NCBI RefSeq assembly: GCF_018424605.1
Contig: NZ_QTKT01000002.1
Location: forward strand, 434,001-498,000
Length of the DNA stretch: 64,000 bases
Source of the DNA: Marinobacter lipolyticus
GTDB lineage: Bacteria > Pseudomonadota > Gammaproteobacteria > Pseudomonadales > Oleiphilaceae
Direction: 5' to 3'
In this document: piece after piece, positions 49,532 through 59,504 of the stretch
How positions within the stretch are numbered: the stretch's first letter is position 1
How the letters are laid out: every line of letters begins with the position of its first letter
Notes under the pieces: generated by a model
The model's database searches: none
The model's input: only the letters and a program-made list of their open reading frames with translations
Told to the model about the DNA's origin: nothing
Made by a program: the position numbers and the translations under genes

Positions 49532-51517
49532 ATGAATTACTTTCTGACGGGTGGCACCGGATTTATCGGCCGTTTTCTCGTAGAGAAACTCCTCGCTCGC
49601 GGTGGCACGGTGCATGTGTTGGTGCGTGAGCAATCTCTTGGCAAGCTGGACGTTCTGCGGGAACGCTGGGGCGCGGATGACCAGCAGGTGAAAGCGGTTA
49701 TTGGCGACCTGACCAGCCCGAATCTCGGCATCGACGCCAAGACCATGGACGCCCTGAAAGGCAACATTGACCACTTCTTCCACCTCGCCGCCGTGTACGA
49801 CATGGGCGCGGACGAAGCCGCCCAGCAGGCCACCAACATCGAGGGCACCCGCAGTGCGGTGAGCGCCGCTGAAGCCATGGGCGCCGGCTGTTTCCACCAT
49901 GTGTCTTCCATTGCCGCCGCAGGCCTGTTCAAAGGCACCTTCCGCGAGGACATGTTCGAGGAAGCGGAAAAGCTGGATCATCCCTACCTGCTGACCAAGC
50001 ACGAGTCTGAAAAGGTGGTGCGTGAGAGCTGCAAGGTGCCATTCCGCATCTACCGCCCCGGCATGGTCATCGGCCATTCCGAAACCGGTGAAATGGACAA
50101 GGTCGACGGCCCTTACTACTTCTTCAAGATGATCCAGAAGATCCGTCACGCGCTGCCCCAATGGGTGCCCACCATCGGTATCGAGGGTGGCCGCCTGAAC
50201 GTGGTGCCCGTGGATTTCGTGGTGAACGCCATGGACCACATCGTCCATCTGGACGGTGAGGATGGCAACTGCTTCCACCTGGTGGATTCCGATCCTTACA
50301 AAGTGGGCGAAATTCTCAACATTTTCTGCGAAGCCGGCCACGCGCCGAAAATGGGCATGCGCATTGATTCCCGCATGTTTGGCTTTGTGCCGCCGTTTAT
50401 CCGTCAGAGCCTGAAGAACCTGCCGCCGGTGAAGCGGCTGACCGCTGCGGTGCTGGATGACATGGGCATTCCGCCGTCCGTGCTGTCGTTCATCAATTAT
50501 CCCACCCGCTTTGACGCCCGGGAAACCGAGCGCGTGCTGAAAGGCACCGACATAGCGGTTCCGCGCCTGCCAAGCTATGCGCCGGTGATCTGGGATTTCT
50601 GGGAGCGTAACCTGGACCCTGATCTGTTCAAGGATCGCACCCTGCGCGGCACGGTGGAAGGCAAGGTATGCGTGGTGACCGGCGCCACGTCCGGCATTGG
50701 TCTGGCCACCGCCCAGAAGCTGGCTGAAGCCGGCGCGATTCTGGTGATCGGTGCCCGTACCAAGGAGACGCTGGACGAAGTGGCTGCCGAACTCGAATCG
50801 CGCGGCGGCAATGTCCACGCCTATCAGTGTGACTTTGCGGATATGGACGACTGCGATCGTTTCGTGAAAACCGTGCTGGATAACCACGGCCACGTGGATG
50901 TGCTGGTGAACAACGCCGGTCGCTCCATCCGCCGTTCCCTGGCGCTGTCGTTCGACCGTTTCCATGATTTCGAGCGCACCATGCAGCTGAACTACTTCGG
51001 CTCTGTGCGCCTGATCATGGGCTTTGCCCCGGCCATGCTGGAGCGTCGTCGTGGCCACGTGGTGAACATCTCATCGATTGGTGTGCTGACCAATGCCCCC
51101 CGCTTCTCGGCGTACGTGGCGTCCAAGTCCGCGCTGGATGCGTTCAGTCGCTGTGCCGCGGCGGAATGGTCTGATCGCAACGTGACCTTCACCACGATCA
51201 ATATGCCGCTGGTGAAGACGCCGATGATCGCGCCCACCAAGATTTACGATTCGGTACCGACCCTGACGCCGGACGAGGCCGCGGAAATGGTGGCGGATGC
51301 CATTGTTTACCGTCCCAAGCGTATCGCCACGCGTCTCGGTATCTTCGCTCAGGTGCTGCACGCTCTGGCGCCGAAGATGGGTGAGATCGTGATGAACACC
51401 GGGTACCGGATGTTCCCGGATTCACCGGCTGCCGCCGGCAGCAAGTCGGGTGAAAAGCCGAAAGTGTCCACCGAGCAGGTGGCCTTTGCCGCGATCATGC
51501 GGGGCATTTACTGGTAA
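49532..51517 (+). CDS. fatty acyl-CoA reductase (alcohol-forming)
   Basis: A 661-residue two-domain NADPH-dependent reductase. The N-terminal domain (about residues 1-370) is a Male-sterile/NAD_binding_4 extended SDR with TGGTGFIGR (residues 6-14) and the YLLTKHESEK Tyr-Lys pair. The C-terminal domain (about 375-640) is a classical SDR with GATSGIG, NNAGRS, a catalytic Ser (NISSIG) and YVASKSALD. Sequence and length match, from memory, the second Marinobacter reductase that turns fatty acyl-CoA into alcohol via the aldehyde for wax esters. The ATG at 49532 has a weak Shine-Dalgarno; the longer frame is leader. It ends in a shared terminator. Confidence 0.92.
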   Translation: MNYFLTGGTGFIGRFLVEKLLARGGTVHVLVREQSLGKLDVLRERWGADDQQVKAVIGDLTSPNLGIDAKTMDALKGNIDHFFHLAAVYDMGADEAAQQATNIEGTRSAVSAAEAMGAGCFHHVSSIAAAGLFKGTFREDMFEEAEKLDHPYLLTKHESEKVVRESCKVPFRIYRPGMVIGHSETGEMDKVDGPYYFFKMIQKIRHALPQWVPTIGIEGGRLNVVPVDFVVNAMDHIVHLDGEDGNCFHLVDSDPYKVGEILNIFCEAGHAPKMGMRIDSRMFGFVPPFIRQSLKNLPPVKRLTAAVLDDMGIPPSVLSFINYPTRFDARETERVLKGTDIAVPRLPSYAPVIWDFWERNLDPDLFKDRTLRGTVEGKVCVVTGATSGIGLATAQKLAEAGAILVIGARTKETLDEVAAELESRGGNVHAYQCDFADMDDCDRFVKTVLDNHGHVDVLVNNAGRSIRRSLALSFDRFHDFERTMQLNYFGSVRLIMGFAPAMLERRRGHVVNISSIGVLTNAPRFSAYVASKSALDAFSRCAAAEWSDRNVTFTTINMPLVKTPMIAPTKIYDSVPTLTPDEAAEMVADAIVYRPKRIATRLGIFAQVLHALAPKMGEIVMNTGYRMFPDSPAAAGSKSGEKPKVSTEQVAFAAIMRGIYW

Positions 51518-51536
51518 GTGTCTGGCCGATGCCTAT

Positions 51537-51567
51537 AAAAAACGCCTCCCTCGGGAGGCGTTTTTTT
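51537..51567. terminator. bidirectional terminator
   Basis: A stem AAAAAACGCCTCCC / GGGAGGCGTTTTTT with a two-base gap lies between the convergent acyl-CoA reductase and rnt genes. The A run and T run on either side let it work in both directions. Confidence 0.9.
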
Positions 51568-51569
51568 GT

Positions 51570-52229
51570 TCAGTCGTCGCCGGATTCGCTGATCAGCGGC
51601 GGCGGAAAGCCACCCAGCTCCTTCCAGCGATTGACGATACCGCAGAACAGGTCGGCGGTTTTCTCCGCATCGTAGGCCGCCGAGTGTGCTTCCTTGTTGC
51701 TGAACGGAATGCCGGCGAGCTTGCAGGCCTGGGCCAGCACCGTGTGGCCATAAGCGAGACCGGCCAGGGTGGCGGTGTCGAAGGTGGAGAAAGGGTGGAA
51801 CGGGTTGCGTTTGATGTCTGAGCGCAGGGCCGCCGCGAACACGAAATTGTGGTCGAAGGTGGCGTTGTGGCCCACCAGCACCGCCCGCTTGCAGTCGTGG
51901 GCTTTCACCGATTTGCGAATCGGAGTGAAAATTTCGCTCAGACCTTCCCGCTCGGGCACTGCCTCACGTTCCGGGCTCCAGGGGTCGATGCCGGTGAAGT
52001 CCAGTGCCGACTGCTCCAGGTTGGCGCCTTCAAACGGATCAATCTGCTGTACGTGGGTTTCCGCACGCCTTAGCCAGCCGTCCTCATCCATTGTCAGCAT
52101 GACTGCGGCCACTTCCAGCAGGGCGTCTTTCTCCGGATTGAATCCACCGGTCTCCACATCCACAACCACCGGCAGAAATCCGCGGAATCGACGGGCCATG
52201 GGATGCGGTTCTCTGTTTTCGTCAGTCAC
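51570..52229 (-). CDS. rnt: ribonuclease T
   Basis: A 219-residue DEDD-family 3'-5' exoribonuclease that trims tRNA and other stable RNA 3' ends. The exonuclease motifs are DVETGGFNPEKD (Exo I, about residues 24-35), LVGHNATFDHNF (Exo II, about 117-128) and HSAAYDAEKTA (Exo III, about 182-192). The arrangement rnt-pyrC-motY is the same as in Pseudomonas. It lies downstream of pyrC on the same strand with a 41-base gap. Confidence 0.93.
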   Translation of the reverse strand: MTDENREPHPMARRFRGFLPVVVDVETGGFNPEKDALLEVAAVMLTMDEDGWLRRAETHVQQIDPFEGANLEQSALDFTGIDPWSPEREAVPEREGLSEIFTPIRKSVKAHDCKRAVLVGHNATFDHNFVFAAALRSDIKRNPFHPFSTFDTATLAGLAYGHTVLAQACKLAGIPFSNKEAHSAAYDAEKTADLFCGIVNRWKELGGFPPPLISESGDD

Positions 52230-52270
52230 TCAAACTCCTCGGGATCGGGCTTCGGGTCGGTTTGCCTGAT

Positions 52271-53308
52271 TCAGGCAGTTGCCAGTTTCCAGTTCACGGT
52301 TTCGCCGGCACGCAGGGGAATAATGGTGCCATCCGCCAGGGGCAGTTCCTCGGGCATGGTCCATGGCTCCCGGATCAGGGTGATGGTGTCAGTGTTTCGG
52401 GGCAGTCCATAGAAATCAGCGCCGTTGAAGCTGGCGAAAGCTTCCAGTTTGTCCAGCACGCCCAGTTCTTCGAAGATGTCAGCGTAGAGGCCCATGGCAC
52501 CGAATGCGGAATAGCAGCCGGCGCACCCGCAGGCGGCCTCTTTCTTGTCGCGGGCATGGGGCGCCGAATCGGTACCGAGGAAGAATCTCTTGTCACCACT
52601 GGCCACGGCTTCCTGCAGGGCGCGCTGGTGGCGGTTGCGCTTGAGAATCGGCAGGCAATACAAGTGCGGCCGGATACCGCCGACCAGCATGTGATTGCGG
52701 TTGTACATCAGATGCTGGGGCGTCAGGGTGGCGGCCAGATTATCGCCGGTGTGGGCGCGGACGAACTCGGCGGAATCGGCCGTGGTAATGTGCTCCAGGA
52801 CCACTTTGAGGGTGGGGAAGGCCTGCAGTGTGGGGGCCAGTACCCGCTCCAGAAAGACTTTCTCGCGATCGAAGATATCAATATCTGCGTCAGTCACTTC
52901 GCCGTGCACCAGCAGCAACATGCCGCACCCGGCCATGGCTTCCAGCACCGGGTAGATGTTGCGAATGTCCGTCACACCGGAGGCCGAGTTGGTGGTGGCG
53001 CCAGCCGGATAGAGCTTGGCGGCAACCACGCCCGCGGCTTTTGCCTCGCGTATGTCTTCGGCGGTGGTGGACTCGGTCAGATAAAGCGTCATCAACGGGT
53101 CGAACGGCAGGTCGCCAGCGGCGCTGACGATCCGTTCCCGGTACGCCAGCGCGGCACTGGCGTTGGTCACCGGCGGCGCAAGGTTGGGCATGATGATGGC
53201 GCGACCAAAGCACCGCGCGGTGGCGGGAACCACATCGTCAAGCACGGCACCGTCCCGTACGTGAAGGTGCCAGTCGTCGGGGCGGGTGATGGTCAGGGTG
53301 TCAGTCAT
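52271..53308 (-). CDS. pyrC: dihydroorotase
   Basis: A 345-residue class II dihydroorotase closing the pyrimidine ring in UMP synthesis. It shows the metal-binding [10 protein letters not shown] (about residues 11-20), NLAPPVTN, the carboxylated-Lys region [28 protein letters not shown] and the late FLGTDSAPH. The length matches E. coli PyrC. It is divergent from motY across a 160-base gap that should hold both promoters. Confidence 0.95.
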   Translation of the reverse strand: MTDTLTITRPDDWHLHVRDGAVLDDVVPATARCFGRAIIMPNLAPPVTNASAALAYRERIVSAAGDLPFDPLMTLYLTESTTAEDIREAKAAGVVAAKLYPAGATTNSASGVTDIRNIYPVLEAMAGCGMLLLVHGEVTDADIDIFDREKVFLERVLAPTLQAFPTLKVVLEHITTADSAEFVRAHTGDNLAATLTPQHLMYNRNHMLVGGIRPHLYCLPILKRNRHQRALQEAVASGDKRFFLGTDSAPHARDKKEAACGCAGCYSAFGAMGLYADIFEELGVLDKLEAFASFNGADFYGLPRNTDTITLIREPWTMPEELPLADGTIIPLRAGETVNWKLATA

Positions 53309-53468
53309 GGGATGTTATCCGGGCAGTCAGGCGCCGGGCAGACGCCGGCAAAAAAATTTGGCGGAATTATATCAGATGCGGGGTGCGTTTGTTTCCGTCG
53401 AATTGCTAAAGAAAGGTTCCAGCCCGCCGTTAAACGGTCAGTAACCCTGATACTGACGGATAGATGGT

Positions 53469-54386
53469 ATGGCCACACATTCAGCCTTGTTTCCGCGAAC
53501 AGCCGCGCTGGTCGGTGCGCTGTGGCTGTGCGCCAGTGGGTCGGCCCAGTCCTCCAGCTTTGGCGCCGGCATCGAGAACAGCCAATGGTATGTGTCCGAG
53601 TCGGTGTTCGAATGCGCGCTGGTGCATGAAGTGCCCGGTTACGGTCGCGCGATATTTCGCCATCGGGCCGGCGAGCAACTGTCGTTCATTCTTGAATCGG
53701 ACACCGGGTTAATGCGGCCAGGGCGCGGCAGCGTGGTCGTGGAAGCACCCGCCTGGCGCCCCGGTGCGGCGCCGCGCAAGGTGGGTTCGGTCGAGGTTGG
53801 GGGCGGACGCCGACCGGTAACGTTGGGAGCCAGGCAGTCGATGATGGTTGCCCAGGGCCTGCTCGACGGCATGATGCCCACCGTCACCCGGGAATCCTGG
53901 TACGATCGCAGGCCGGTCAGGGTGCGGGTATCCAACATCAATTTTGCCCGCGAATTCGACCGATATCGTTTGTGCACGGCCGGTCTGCTGCCGGTCAACT
54001 ATGACCAGATCAAACGCTCGCGCATACCCTTCCGGGCGGGCAGTACCAGCCTTTCCGATAGCGATCAGGCACTGCTGGATAATATCGTGCGTTACGTTCA
54101 GGCCGATTCCACCATCGAGCGCATCTTTGTGGATGGTCATACCGACGGTTCCGGCAGCCGGATCGACAATCGCGCGCTGTCAGAAGAGCGGGCCAACGCG
54201 GTGGCGGATTATCTGATTGCACAGGGACTGCCGGCGGATCTGATCACCGTTCGTGCCCATGCCGATCAGTATCCGGTGTCCAACCGCGCGGCCGATAACC
54301 GGCGTACTACGATTCGTTTGCAGCGCGAGGGCGAGCGCCCGGAACTGCAGCAGGCGAACGGCTATGAATCCGGGTTCGCGGGCTAG
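53469..54386 (+). CDS. motY: MotY-like flagellar OmpA-family protein
   Basis: A 305-residue exported protein with a signal peptide (cleaved after about residue 27). An N-terminal domain (about residues 28-175, with QWYVSESVFECALVHEVPG) is followed by an OmpA peptidoglycan-binding domain (IPFRAGSTSLSD, FVDGHTDGSG, LSEERANAV, NRAADNRRTTI). This is the MotY layout: it anchors the flagellar stator to peptidoglycan around the basal body T ring. The position beside pyrC and rnt repeats the Pseudomonas order and supports the call. It overlaps the convergent deacetylase gene by 4 bases. Confidence 0.85.
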   Translation: MATHSALFPRTAALVGALWLCASGSAQSSSFGAGIENSQWYVSESVFECALVHEVPGYGRAIFRHRAGEQLSFILESDTGLMRPGRGSVVVEAPAWRPGAAPRKVGSVEVGGGRRPVTLGARQSMMVAQGLLDGMMPTVTRESWYDRRPVRVRVSNINFAREFDRYRLCTAGLLPVNYDQIKRSRIPFRAGSTSLSDSDQALLDNIVRYVQADSTIERIFVDGHTDGSGSRIDNRALSEERANAVADYLIAQGLPADLITVRAHADQYPVSNRAADNRRTTIRLQREGERPELQQANGYESGFAG

Positions 54387-55309
54387 CGAACCGAACTCAG
54401 CACATCAAGATGGGCGTTCACGCTCTGGGCCAGCGCCCGCAGGTGATAGCCTCCTTCCAGCGTCGAAATGATCCGGTCGTTGGCGTGGTCACTGGCCACG
54501 CTGACGATCATTTCCGTCAGCCAGCGGTAGTCGTCTTCCTCGAGGTTCAGCTCCGCCATCGGATCCAGCCTGTGGCTGTCAAACCCGGCGGAAATCAGCA
54601 CCGCTTGTGGGCGGAAATCCTGTAACTTCTTCAGCCAGCCCGCTTCCACCGCCTTGCGGTAGTCCAGTGCCGAGCAGTCGGATGCGATCGGCGTGTTGAT
54701 GATGTTTTCCGGCTGGCGGTGAACGTGGGAATGGGGGTAAAAGGGGTGCTGAAAACTTGAGCACATCAGAATGCGTTCGTCCCCGCCCACGATATCGGCC
54801 GTCCCATTGCCCTGGTGCACATCGAAATCAATGATGGCGACGCGCTCCAGCTGGTGGAAATTCAGCGCCCGCATCGCGGCCAGTGCGATGTTGTTATAAA
54901 AGCAGAACCCCATGGACTTGCTGCGTTCCGCGTGATGGCCGGGTGGCCGGGCGCACACGAAGGCGTTGGTGACCTGGCTGCTCATGACCATGTCGACCGC
55001 TTCGATGTTGCCGCCAGCCGCCAGACGGGCGGCGCGCAGGGTGTCTGGCATCATCGCAGTGTCCGGGTCGGTATACACGCGGCCCCGGGTCGGCTGCATC
55101 AATTCCAGCTGGTGCAGGTACTTTTCCGGGTGAACAGTCAGCAGCTGATCCCGGGTGATCTCGTCCGGGCGCACCCAGTCCAGCCGCTCCCCCACGCCGG
55201 AGTCGGACAGGTAGCTGATGATGGCTGCAATGCGCTCCGGAGATTCAGGGTGTTCCGGGCCCATGTTGTGCTTGAGGCAGTCATCATGGGAGAAAAATGC
55301 TGTGGTCAT
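54383..55309 (-). CDS. histone deacetylase-family amidohydrolase
   Basis: A 308-residue zinc-dependent deacetylase-like protein. It has HPESPERI near the N-terminus, RPPGHHAERSKSMGFCFYNN (paired catalytic His, about residues 118-137), IDFDVHQGNGT with the zinc ligands (about 155-165) and LISAGFDSH (about 238-246). Bacterial members remove acetyl groups from lysines, polyamines or small molecules; the substrate cannot be told. Its divergent neighbour is a Pat-like acetyltransferase, so an acetylation/deacetylation pair is possible. Confidence 0.87.
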   Translation of the reverse strand: MTTAFFSHDDCLKHNMGPEHPESPERIAAIISYLSDSGVGERLDWVRPDEITRDQLLTVHPEKYLHQLELMQPTRGRVYTDPDTAMMPDTLRAARLAAGGNIEAVDMVMSSQVTNAFVCARPPGHHAERSKSMGFCFYNNIALAAMRALNFHQLERVAIIDFDVHQGNGTADIVGGDERILMCSSFQHPFYPHSHVHRQPENIINTPIASDCSALDYRKAVEAGWLKKLQDFRPQAVLISAGFDSHRLDPMAELNLEEDDYRWLTEMIVSVASDHANDRIISTLEGGYHLRALAQSVNAHLDVLSSVR

Positions 55310-55481
55310 ACCAATCCTGACAACGTTGGTTCTGCTTGTATTTTCACCAATGTTATCAGGGATGGTACGTGCTTGCCGCGTTTCTTTGGTCTTATGGAGA
55401 GGATAGGCGTTTTACATCACCGAACAGGCGCCTAAGATAAGGTTAGCCCGTCGACGACTGGAAACAGCAAGGAGCCTGCGC

Positions 55482-58226
55482 TTGAGCACCCGATATCTGG
55501 AAAGTCTTTTCAATCCGTCCTCTATCGTGGTGATTGGCGCCTCCGAACGGGCAGACAACCTCGGCGGGATGGTACTGCGGAACCTGCTGGGTGGTGGCTA
55601 CCCAGGCCAGCTGCTGGTGATTAACCAGAACGAATACGACAACGTGCACGGGGTGCCCTGCGTGCGCAAAGTGTCTAAGATGGAGTTCAGCCCCGACCTC
55701 GCCATTATCTGTACCCCGCCGGACACGGTGCCCAAGATGGTTCGCAGGCTGGGGGAGGCCGGTGTGCGCACCGCCATCGTGATGACAGGGGGCATGTCCC
55801 GTTCCCACAGCAAGACCGGGCAGCCGCTGATGTATTCGGTGCGGGATGCCGCGAGAGAGACCGGTATCCGCGTGCTGGGGCCCAATACCATTGGCCTGAT
55901 GGTACCTGCCAGGAGCATGAACGCCACCTATGCCCACATGGGGGCGATACCCGGGAAAGTCGCGTTTGTTGGTCAGTCGGGCACCATTGCCAGTTCGGTG
56001 ATCGACTGGGCGTTTGCGCGCGGTGTCGGTTTCTCCTATTTCCTGACCCTGGGCGACGGCATGGACATCGACCACGATGACCTGATCGACTACCTCGCCC
56101 AGGACAGCCAGACCCGCGCCATCCTTCTGCATATCGAGAATATCCCGAACCCGCGGCGATTCATGTCGGCGGTGCGGGTGGCGTCCCGCACCAAGCCGGT
56201 TATTGCCGTCAAGAGCGGTCGGGTGCCGGAATCGGAATGGTTCGCCCACGAACTGCCGGCGGGGGTCAAACGCAGCGACCCGATCTACGACGCCATGCTT
56301 CAGCGCGCGGGTGTGCTTCGGGTGGACGGTCTTGGCCAGATGTTCGATGCCCTGGAAACGCTGACCCGCATGCGTCCGTTGCGGCGCGAATCCCTTGCCA
56401 TCATTGCCAACGGTGTTGGCCCTGGCGTGCTGGCGGTTGATCGCCTGGCGGATCTGGGCGGGGAACTGGCCCAGTTGTCAGAACAAACCATTGAGGCGTT
56501 GGCTGAGAAACTGCCGCCGTACTGGACGCGCAAGAATCCGGTGGACCTGAACTACGATGCCTCGCCGGAACTGTATGCCGAGGCCATCCGGATTTTTGCC
56601 CGTGATCCGGAAGTGGCCAACGTGCTGGTGATGTACGCCCCGAGCCTGACCGAAGACAGCCTGCAGATCGCCGATGCGGTGGTGCAGGCGTCCAAAGGTA
56701 CCCGTCTGAACGTGTTCACCTGCTGGCTGGGGCAGAGCACGGTGATGGATGCGCGGGATGAGTTCTATCGCGCCGGCCTGCCGTCGTTCTTCAATCCGGA
56801 AAAAGCGGTGATGGCCTTCATGCAGCACGTTCGCCATCAGCGGGTGCAACGGCTGCTGACGGAAACCCCGGAATCGTTTACCGACCATTTCGATGATCGC
56901 ACCCACACCCGCCGGGTGGTGATGGGCGCCATGCGTAGCGGGCGCATGCATTTGTCGAACCGCGAGGCCCGGGATGTGATCCGGGATTACGGCATCAACA
57001 GTATCGAGACCATTTACTGCGACGATGTGGAGGAGGTACTGGAGGCGTTTGCGGTGGAGCGGCGTCCGGTAGACATCACGGTGATTCACGAGCATGCCTG
57101 CTACCCGTTCCGGGAACTGAGTACCGGGCAGCGGCGCTTCAAAGGCACGCTGCAGAAGCTCAACAGCGAGGCTGCCATTATTGATGGCTGCCGGGTACTG
57201 ATGGAGGAATACCAGTTCCACTTCCCCGGCAGCGGGTTTCTGGGCTTTGCCGTCCAGCGCGCCTACCAGCACGTGGGGGGTATTGAATTCAGTGTGGGCA
57301 TTACCCGGGACCCGGTGTTCGGGCCGCTGGTGGTTTGCGGGGCCGCCGGAGCGCAGATCAACGTGATGACCGACCGACAGATTGCCTTGCCGCCGCTGAA
57401 CATGGTGCTGGCGCGGGAGCTGTTGCGCCGGACCTACATGTACAAGCTGCTGAAGGAGAACAGCCTGAAGCCGGAGGAGGATATCCGTGCGGTATCCGAG
57501 ACGCTGGTCACGCTGTCGCAGATCGTGATCGATATTCCCGAGATCCGCGGGCTGGAGATCGCGCCGCTGCTGTTCAACGAAAACGGGGCGGTGGCGGTCA
57601 ACATTGCCATTGATCTGGATGACAAGCCGGGCCGGCCGATTATTCAGCCCTACCCGCGGGAACTGGAGGAGTGGATCCTGCTGCCCAAATCCGGTCGCCG
57701 GGTGATTCTGCGCCCGGTGCTGGCGGAGGACGAGCCGGCCCACCGGGCGTTCCACGAACTGCAGTCACCGGAGTCCATCCGCTATCGCTTCTTCCAGTAT
57801 CGCAAGCATTTCTCCCGCGAGGACGTGGCGCAGATGGTGCAGATCGATTACGACCGGGAGATGGTGTTCATCGCCAATGCGCCGCGGGAAGACGGCGAGG
57901 GCGAGGAAACCCTGGGCACGGTGCGGGTGTGGACCGATGCCGACAATCTGCAGTGTGAATTCGCGGTGATGGTACACGACAAGATGAAAGGCGAGGGCCT
58001 GGGCGTGGCGCTGATGCAGAAAATGATCGATTACTGTCGCTCACGGGGAACGGTGGAAATGGTGGGCAACGTGTTGCCGGACAACCGCCCCATGCTGCAA
58101 TTGGCCGAGCATCTGGGTTTTGAGATCCGCTACAACGCGGAGGAAGAGGTGATGGATCTGCGGCTGGTGCTGAACGAGCCGGAAAAAGACTGGCAGCGGG
58201 AGCGCCTTCGCAGGCAGCCCCACTGA
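55482..58226 (+). CDS. Pat-like CoA-binding/GNAT acetyltransferase
   Basis: A 914-residue protein with an ADP-forming acyl-CoA synthetase-like part: an N-terminal CoA-binding domain (SSIVVIGASERADNLGG, about residues 13-29), succinyl-CoA ligase-like domains (FVGQSGTIASS about 162-172) and an ATP-grasp region (about 470-700). A C-terminal GNAT domain follows (about 725-890, VILRPVLAEDEPAHRAF, MKGEGLGVALMQKMI). This is the layout of Pat/YfiQ protein lysine acetyltransferases, which acetylate for example acetyl-CoA synthetase. The start is TTG behind AAGGAG, which may keep expression modest. Confidence 0.87.
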   Translation: MSTRYLESLFNPSSIVVIGASERADNLGGMVLRNLLGGGYPGQLLVINQNEYDNVHGVPCVRKVSKMEFSPDLAIICTPPDTVPKMVRRLGEAGVRTAIVMTGGMSRSHSKTGQPLMYSVRDAARETGIRVLGPNTIGLMVPARSMNATYAHMGAIPGKVAFVGQSGTIASSVIDWAFARGVGFSYFLTLGDGMDIDHDDLIDYLAQDSQTRAILLHIENIPNPRRFMSAVRVASRTKPVIAVKSGRVPESEWFAHELPAGVKRSDPIYDAMLQRAGVLRVDGLGQMFDALETLTRMRPLRRESLAIIANGVGPGVLAVDRLADLGGELAQLSEQTIEALAEKLPPYWTRKNPVDLNYDASPELYAEAIRIFARDPEVANVLVMYAPSLTEDSLQIADAVVQASKGTRLNVFTCWLGQSTVMDARDEFYRAGLPSFFNPEKAVMAFMQHVRHQRVQRLLTETPESFTDHFDDRTHTRRVVMGAMRSGRMHLSNREARDVIRDYGINSIETIYCDDVEEVLEAFAVERRPVDITVIHEHACYPFRELSTGQRRFKGTLQKLNSEAAIIDGCRVLMEEYQFHFPGSGFLGFAVQRAYQHVGGIEFSVGITRDPVFGPLVVCGAAGAQINVMTDRQIALPPLNMVLARELLRRTYMYKLLKENSLKPEEDIRAVSETLVTLSQIVIDIPEIRGLEIAPLLFNENGAVAVNIAIDLDDKPGRPIIQPYPRELEEWILLPKSGRRVILRPVLAEDEPAHRAFHELQSPESIRYRFFQYRKHFSREDVAQMVQIDYDREMVFIANAPREDGEGEETLGTVRVWTDADNLQCEFAVMVHDKMKGEGLGVALMQKMIDYCRSRGTVEMVGNVLPDNRPMLQLAEHLGFEIRYNAEEEVMDLRLVLNEPEKDWQRERLRRQPH

Positions 58227-58257
58227 TCCGGTGACTCGCGAGGTGAGGGGGTAGCCC

Positions 58258-59187
58258 TCAGGCCTCGTCGATAATGGCGGAGCGATCCTCTCCGCCCAGC
58301 GCTTCCAGAAGGCCTGGGATCAGCCTGGACAGTTCCAGAGTCATCAGCGCGAACGCGGCGTCAAAACGGGCGGCGGCGTCGTCTGCGTCGACGTCGTCCA
58401 GTTTTTCCTGCAGGGTGTCGCCGAACTTCAGTCGCTTGATTCCCAGCTCTTCATCCAGCACGAAGGACAGATTGTCCTCCCAGGTCACGGCCAGTTTGGT
58501 GACCTGCATGCCCGCGTTCAGGTGATTGCGAATTTCGTCCGCCTTCAGATCCAGCCCCTTGCAGCGCACCACGCCGCCGTCTTCGGACGGATCTTTCAGT
58601 TCGCACTCCGTGCCCAGTTCGATGGTGCCCGGCAGATCAATGCTCTCATTCAGCCAGCCGGTGAAAGTAAAGGCAGGAGCCTGTTCCACCGCGGGTGGGC
58701 GAACCGGCAGCGAGCCCAGGCTTTTGCGCAGGAACGAAGCAAGGTCTTCTGCCTGCTTGGAAGAGCCGGCATCCACCACCAGCAGTCCGTCCTGGGGCGC
58801 CAGATAGGCGAAACTGCGGCGGTTCTTGGAGAATGCCTGGGGCAGCATTTCCAGCATGACCTGCTCTTTGATCTCGTCTTTTTCCTTGCGGCGGACTTTC
58901 CGGCTCTGTTCAAGCTCGATGGCTTCGGCGCGCTCTTCCACCATTTCTTTGACCACGGAACCCGGAAGGATCTTATCTTCCTTGCGCAGGGCGATCAGGT
59001 GGTAACCGTTGGTGCTGTGTACCAGCATGTCGCTGTGCTTCCCGAGCGGCGGCACCCAACCCTGCCTGGTGGTTTCCTGGGGACCACAGGGCTTGAACGC
59101 ATCGGCCTGAAGTTTCTCTTCCAGGGCTTCAGCGGAGATGTCGAACGGCTTGGTAAAACGGAATACACGGGCATTACGAAACCACAT
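58258..59187 (-). CDS. rdgC: recombination-associated protein RdgC
   Basis: A 309-residue RdgC, a ring-shaped DNA-binding protein that limits RecA filament formation and protects DNA during replication restart. It begins with the family block MWFRNARVFRF, and GWVPPLGKHSDML (about residues 44-56) and ALRKEDKILPGSVVKEM (about 71-87) follow. Length and sequence fit the gammaproteobacterial family throughout. It is convergent with the Pat-like gene, separated by 31 bases. Confidence 0.94.
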   Translation of the reverse strand: MWFRNARVFRFTKPFDISAEALEEKLQADAFKPCGPQETTRQGWVPPLGKHSDMLVHSTNGYHLIALRKEDKILPGSVVKEMVEERAEAIELEQSRKVRRKEKDEIKEQVMLEMLPQAFSKNRRSFAYLAPQDGLLVVDAGSSKQAEDLASFLRKSLGSLPVRPPAVEQAPAFTFTGWLNESIDLPGTIELGTECELKDPSEDGGVVRCKGLDLKADEIRNHLNAGMQVTKLAVTWEDNLSFVLDEELGIKRLKFGDTLQEKLDDVDADDAAARFDAAFALMTLELSRLIPGLLEALGGEDRSAIIDEA

Positions 59188-59277
59188 CAGGGTCGATCCT
59201 TGTCAGAGTTTCTAAAACGGGGGAGGGATAATACGGCCACGGGTCCGTGGCCGTAAAGTGGCGGCACTGGCGTCACA

Positions 59278-59478
59278 TCAGATCTGCATGATCTCTACCA
59301 GAACGGTTTTCACAATGAAGCCGACCACGCCGGCGCCCAGTACAGTAAACAGGGCGATGGTGCCAAATCGGCCGGCCTCGGATTTCTTGGCCAGATCCCA
59401 GACGATGAATCCCATCCAGACGATCAGGCCGGTCAGAAACACCAGCAAGGCAATCTGGGAAAACACAGCTTCGTTCAT
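59278..59478 (-). CDS. DUF2788 small membrane protein
   Basis: A 66-residue protein with two predicted membrane spans (LLVFLTGLIVWMGFIVWDLA and FTVLGAGVVGFIVKTVLV) separated by a short basic loop (KKSEAGRFG). It matches the DUF2788 family, whose function is unknown. It lies between yaaA and rdgC on the same strand. Confidence 0.8.
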   Translation of the reverse strand: MNEAVFSQIALLVFLTGLIVWMGFIVWDLAKKSEAGRFGTIALFTVLGAGVVGFIVKTVLVEIMQI

Positions 59479-59504
59479 TCAATACTCCGCATCATGGTCG
59501 GGGG

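Noticed and set aside
49529..51058. 509-residue open frame antisense to the acyl-CoA reductase
   Set aside because: His/Gly/Val-rich mirror of a clearly identified enzyme.
56478..57755. 425-residue open frame antisense to the Pat-like gene
   Set aside because: Same explanation; no start signal and no motifs.
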